A stretch of 6,718 nucleotides of DNA from Bacteroidales bacterium (lineage in GTDB: Bacteria > Bacteroidota > Bacteroidia > Bacteroidales > P3). Shown here piece by piece: positions 5,771 through 6,718 of this stretch. Each line of letters starts with the position of its first letter. Positions within the stretch are counted from its first letter, which is position 1. The stretch covers positions 1-6,718 of the forward strand of contig JAGBSA010000014.1 in the NCBI GenBank assembly GCA_017632095.1, given 5' to 3'. The translations under genes and the position numbers were made by a program. The notes below the pieces were generated by a model. It was given only the letters and a program-made list of their open reading frames with translations, did no database searches and was not told the DNA's origin.

Positions 5771-5875
5771 CAAGTTGAAATTTAACGAAACCAAGATTCA
5801 ACAAACTGAAACTTGATTTTAGAAGAATAAAACTTGAATTCATTTTATTGAAATCAAGTTTCAGCAGAGTGAAAC
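5771..5875 (+). repeat. Degenerate 21-nt tandem repeat cluster, five units (copy 2)
   Basis: Five units of exactly 21 bases run without gaps: 5771-5791, 5792-5812, 5813-5833, 5834-5854 and 5855-5875. A sixth, altered unit with about five extra bases follows at 5876-5901. Invariant columns across the five units are T6, A9, A14 and A18-A20; T16, G17 and C21 hold in four of five. Three units begin CAAG and two begin TTGA. The cluster shares its pattern with 3466-3570, including a 19-base exact match on the plus strand (TAAAACTTGAATTCATTTT at 3499-3517 and 5828-5846). It fills most of the 196-base spacer between the secreted protein gene and the glycosyltransferase gene. There are no unique spacers, so it is not a CRISPR array. 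Confidence 0.72.
5806..5864 (+). other. Long-armed stem-loop within the second repeat cluster
   Basis: CTGAAACTTGATTT (5806-5819) is perfectly complementary to AAATCAAGTTTCAG (5851-5864), a 14-bp stem. Inside it AATAAAA (5826-5832) can pair with TTTTATT (5843-5849). The arms come from different 21-nt units, so the structure spans units two to five. It lies in the untranslated region between two plus-strand genes and is not followed by a T-run, so it does not look like a standard terminator. Confidence 0.55.
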
Positions 5876-5918
5876 AAAGTTTGAATATAACATATTGAAA
5901 GACAAATAATATCAATCA

Positions 5919-6647
5919 ATGAATACTTCAGACAGTATAGTCATTATTCCGACCTATAACGAGAAAGAAAATATCGAAAACATAATTCGATATGTATTTT
6001 CTTTGGAGAAGGTTTTCCATATCTTGATTGTGGAAGACAATTCCCCTGACGGAACAGCACAAATTGTTAAAACCTTAATGCAAGAATTCCCTGAGCGTTT
6101 GTTTATCGAAGAAAGAAAAGGCAAACTTGGCTTAGGAACTGCATATATACATGGATTCAAATGGGCATTGTCAAGAGGCTATGATTACATCTTTGAAATG
6201 GACGCCGATTTTTCTCACCCTCCTAAAGACCTTATAAGATTATATAATGCTTGTACCAAGGGTGCAGATATGGCAATAGGCTCTCGTTATGTCGATGGCA
6301 AAATTTCTGTTGTCAATTGGCCAATCGGTAGAGTTATGATGTCTTACTATGCTTCGTATTATGTGAGATTAGTAACCGGAATGAAGATTGGTGATGCCAC
6401 AGCAGGATTTGCTTGTTACACAAGAATGGTTTTAGAAAGAATCAAACTTGATAAGATAAAATTCATCGGCTATGCCTTTCAAATAGAAATGAAATACACA
6501 GTTCATAAACTTGGCTTCAAAATTGAGGAAGTTCCTATCATTTTCACAGATAGAGTTTTGGGACAAAGTAAAATGAGCATGAAGATATTCAAAGAAGCTT
6601 TCTTTGGTGTATTTTCTTTGAGATTCAGAAATTGGAAAAAGTATTAA
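5919..6647 (+). CDS. Polyprenol-phosphate mannosyltransferase-like glycosyltransferase, family GT2
   Basis: This 242-residue cytoplasmic or membrane-associated enzyme resembles the catalytic domain of dolichyl/polyprenyl-phosphate mannose synthase, which moves a sugar from GDP-mannose to a polyprenyl phosphate carrier. GT-A motifs appear in order: PTYNE (11-15), VEDNSPDGT (39-47 region), the metal-binding DAD in EMDADFSHPP (93-102), GSRY (121-124), IGDATAGF (157-164), QIEM (188-191) and FTDRVLGQSKMS (209-220), whose R and SKMS are typical of the DPM1 type. There is no C-terminal membrane domain, as in short DPM1-like members of Bacteroidota. The sugar is not proven by sequence. The product may feed envelope glycans or protein glycosylation. 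The upstream spacer is largely the 21-nt repeat and I see no convincing promoter in it. The next gene starts 22 bases downstream, probably in the same transcript. Confidence 0.87.
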   Translation: MNTSDSIVIIPTYNEKENIENIIRYVFSLEKVFHILIVEDNSPDGTAQIVKTLMQEFPERLFIEERKGKLGLGTAYIHGFKWALSRGYDYIFEMDADFSHPPKDLIRLYNACTKGADMAIGSRYVDGKISVVNWPIGRVMMSYYASYYVRLVTGMKIGDATAGFACYTRMVLERIKLDKIKFIGYAFQIEMKYTVHKLGFKIEEVPIIFTDRVLGQSKMSMKIFKEAFFGVFSLRFRNWKKY

Positions 6648-6669
6648 AAATATCAAAACGACGAATAAG

Positions 6670-6718
6670 ATGAGAAGAAACTTAGGATTATTCATGACAT
6701 TCGTGCTTGTATTTGCGA
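6670..6718 (+). CDS. Start of an exported protein gene (cut by window edge)
   Basis: An ATG at 6670 opens a frame that stays open to the window end: MRRNLGLFMTFVLVFA, 16 residues. Two arginines followed by a hydrophobic stretch look like a signal peptide or membrane anchor. The gap of 22 bases after the glycosyltransferase stop suggests one operon. In many Bacteroidota, polyprenol-phosphate mannose synthase genes sit beside dihydroorotase and a small DUF4296 lipoprotein; the exported start fits the latter, but the visible part is too short to say. Confidence 0.5.
   Translation, partial: MRRNLGLFMTFVLVFA

Noticed and set aside
5771..5875. CRISPR array
   Set aside because: Units are directly adjacent at 21 bases with no unique spacers, they are degenerate, and no cas genes are present.
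5676..5915. Minus-strand open frame of 79 codons as a real gene
   Set aside because: It runs through the tandem repeat and into the end of the secreted protein gene; its seven-residue pattern follows from the 21-base period. Kept only as a finding.
5876..5918. Promoter directly upstream of the glycosyltransferase gene
   Set aside because: TTTG occurs at 5880-5883, but there is no acceptable TAnnTTTG box at about 19 bases spacing.
6432..6695. Minus-strand 87-codon open frame over the end of the glycosyltransferase gene
   Set aside because: It is antisense to conserved GT2 motifs and AT-rich, with no recognisable domain.

Overview
The window looks like chromosomal DNA from a low-GC member of the Bacteroidota, most likely order Bacteroidales. 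The support is a PorX-type response regulator with a PglZ effector domain, Bacteroidota-style promoter boxes (TTTG and TAnnTTTG), no clear Shine-Dalgarno sites, and short lipoproteins with a Bacteroidota-like lipobox. I cannot name a genus.

Left block, all on the minus strand and read from right to left: nadD (3584-4219); a 343-base spacer with a 21-nt repeat cluster and a good promoter; two small cysteine-rich lipoprotein genes (3013-3240 and 2716-2928) separated by a strong stem-loop; a MauE/DoxX-like membrane protein fused to a thioredoxin-like domain (1788-2708); porX (166-1713); and the start of tsaE, which overlaps the porX stop codon by ATGA and runs off the left edge. The two lipoproteins share a four-cysteine layout and lie directly upstream of the membrane redox protein, so a disulfide-related unit is a reasonable inference.

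Right block, on the plus strand and divergent from nadD: a secreted 469-residue protein with a C-terminal thioredoxin-like fold that has lost its CXXC; a 196-base spacer filled by a second cluster of the 21-nt repeat; a polyprenol-phosphate mannosyltransferase-like GT2 enzyme (5919-6647); and the first 16 codons of a protein with a signal-peptide-like start.

The least explained element is the degenerate repeat with an exact 21-nt period, found as about five units in each of two spacers roughly 2.2 kb apart. Units from the two sites match at up to 17 of 21 positions. They are quasi-palindromic, form stems with different sequences at the two sites, and leave one antisense frame open as seven-residue repeats. 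I cannot assign the repeat to a named family.
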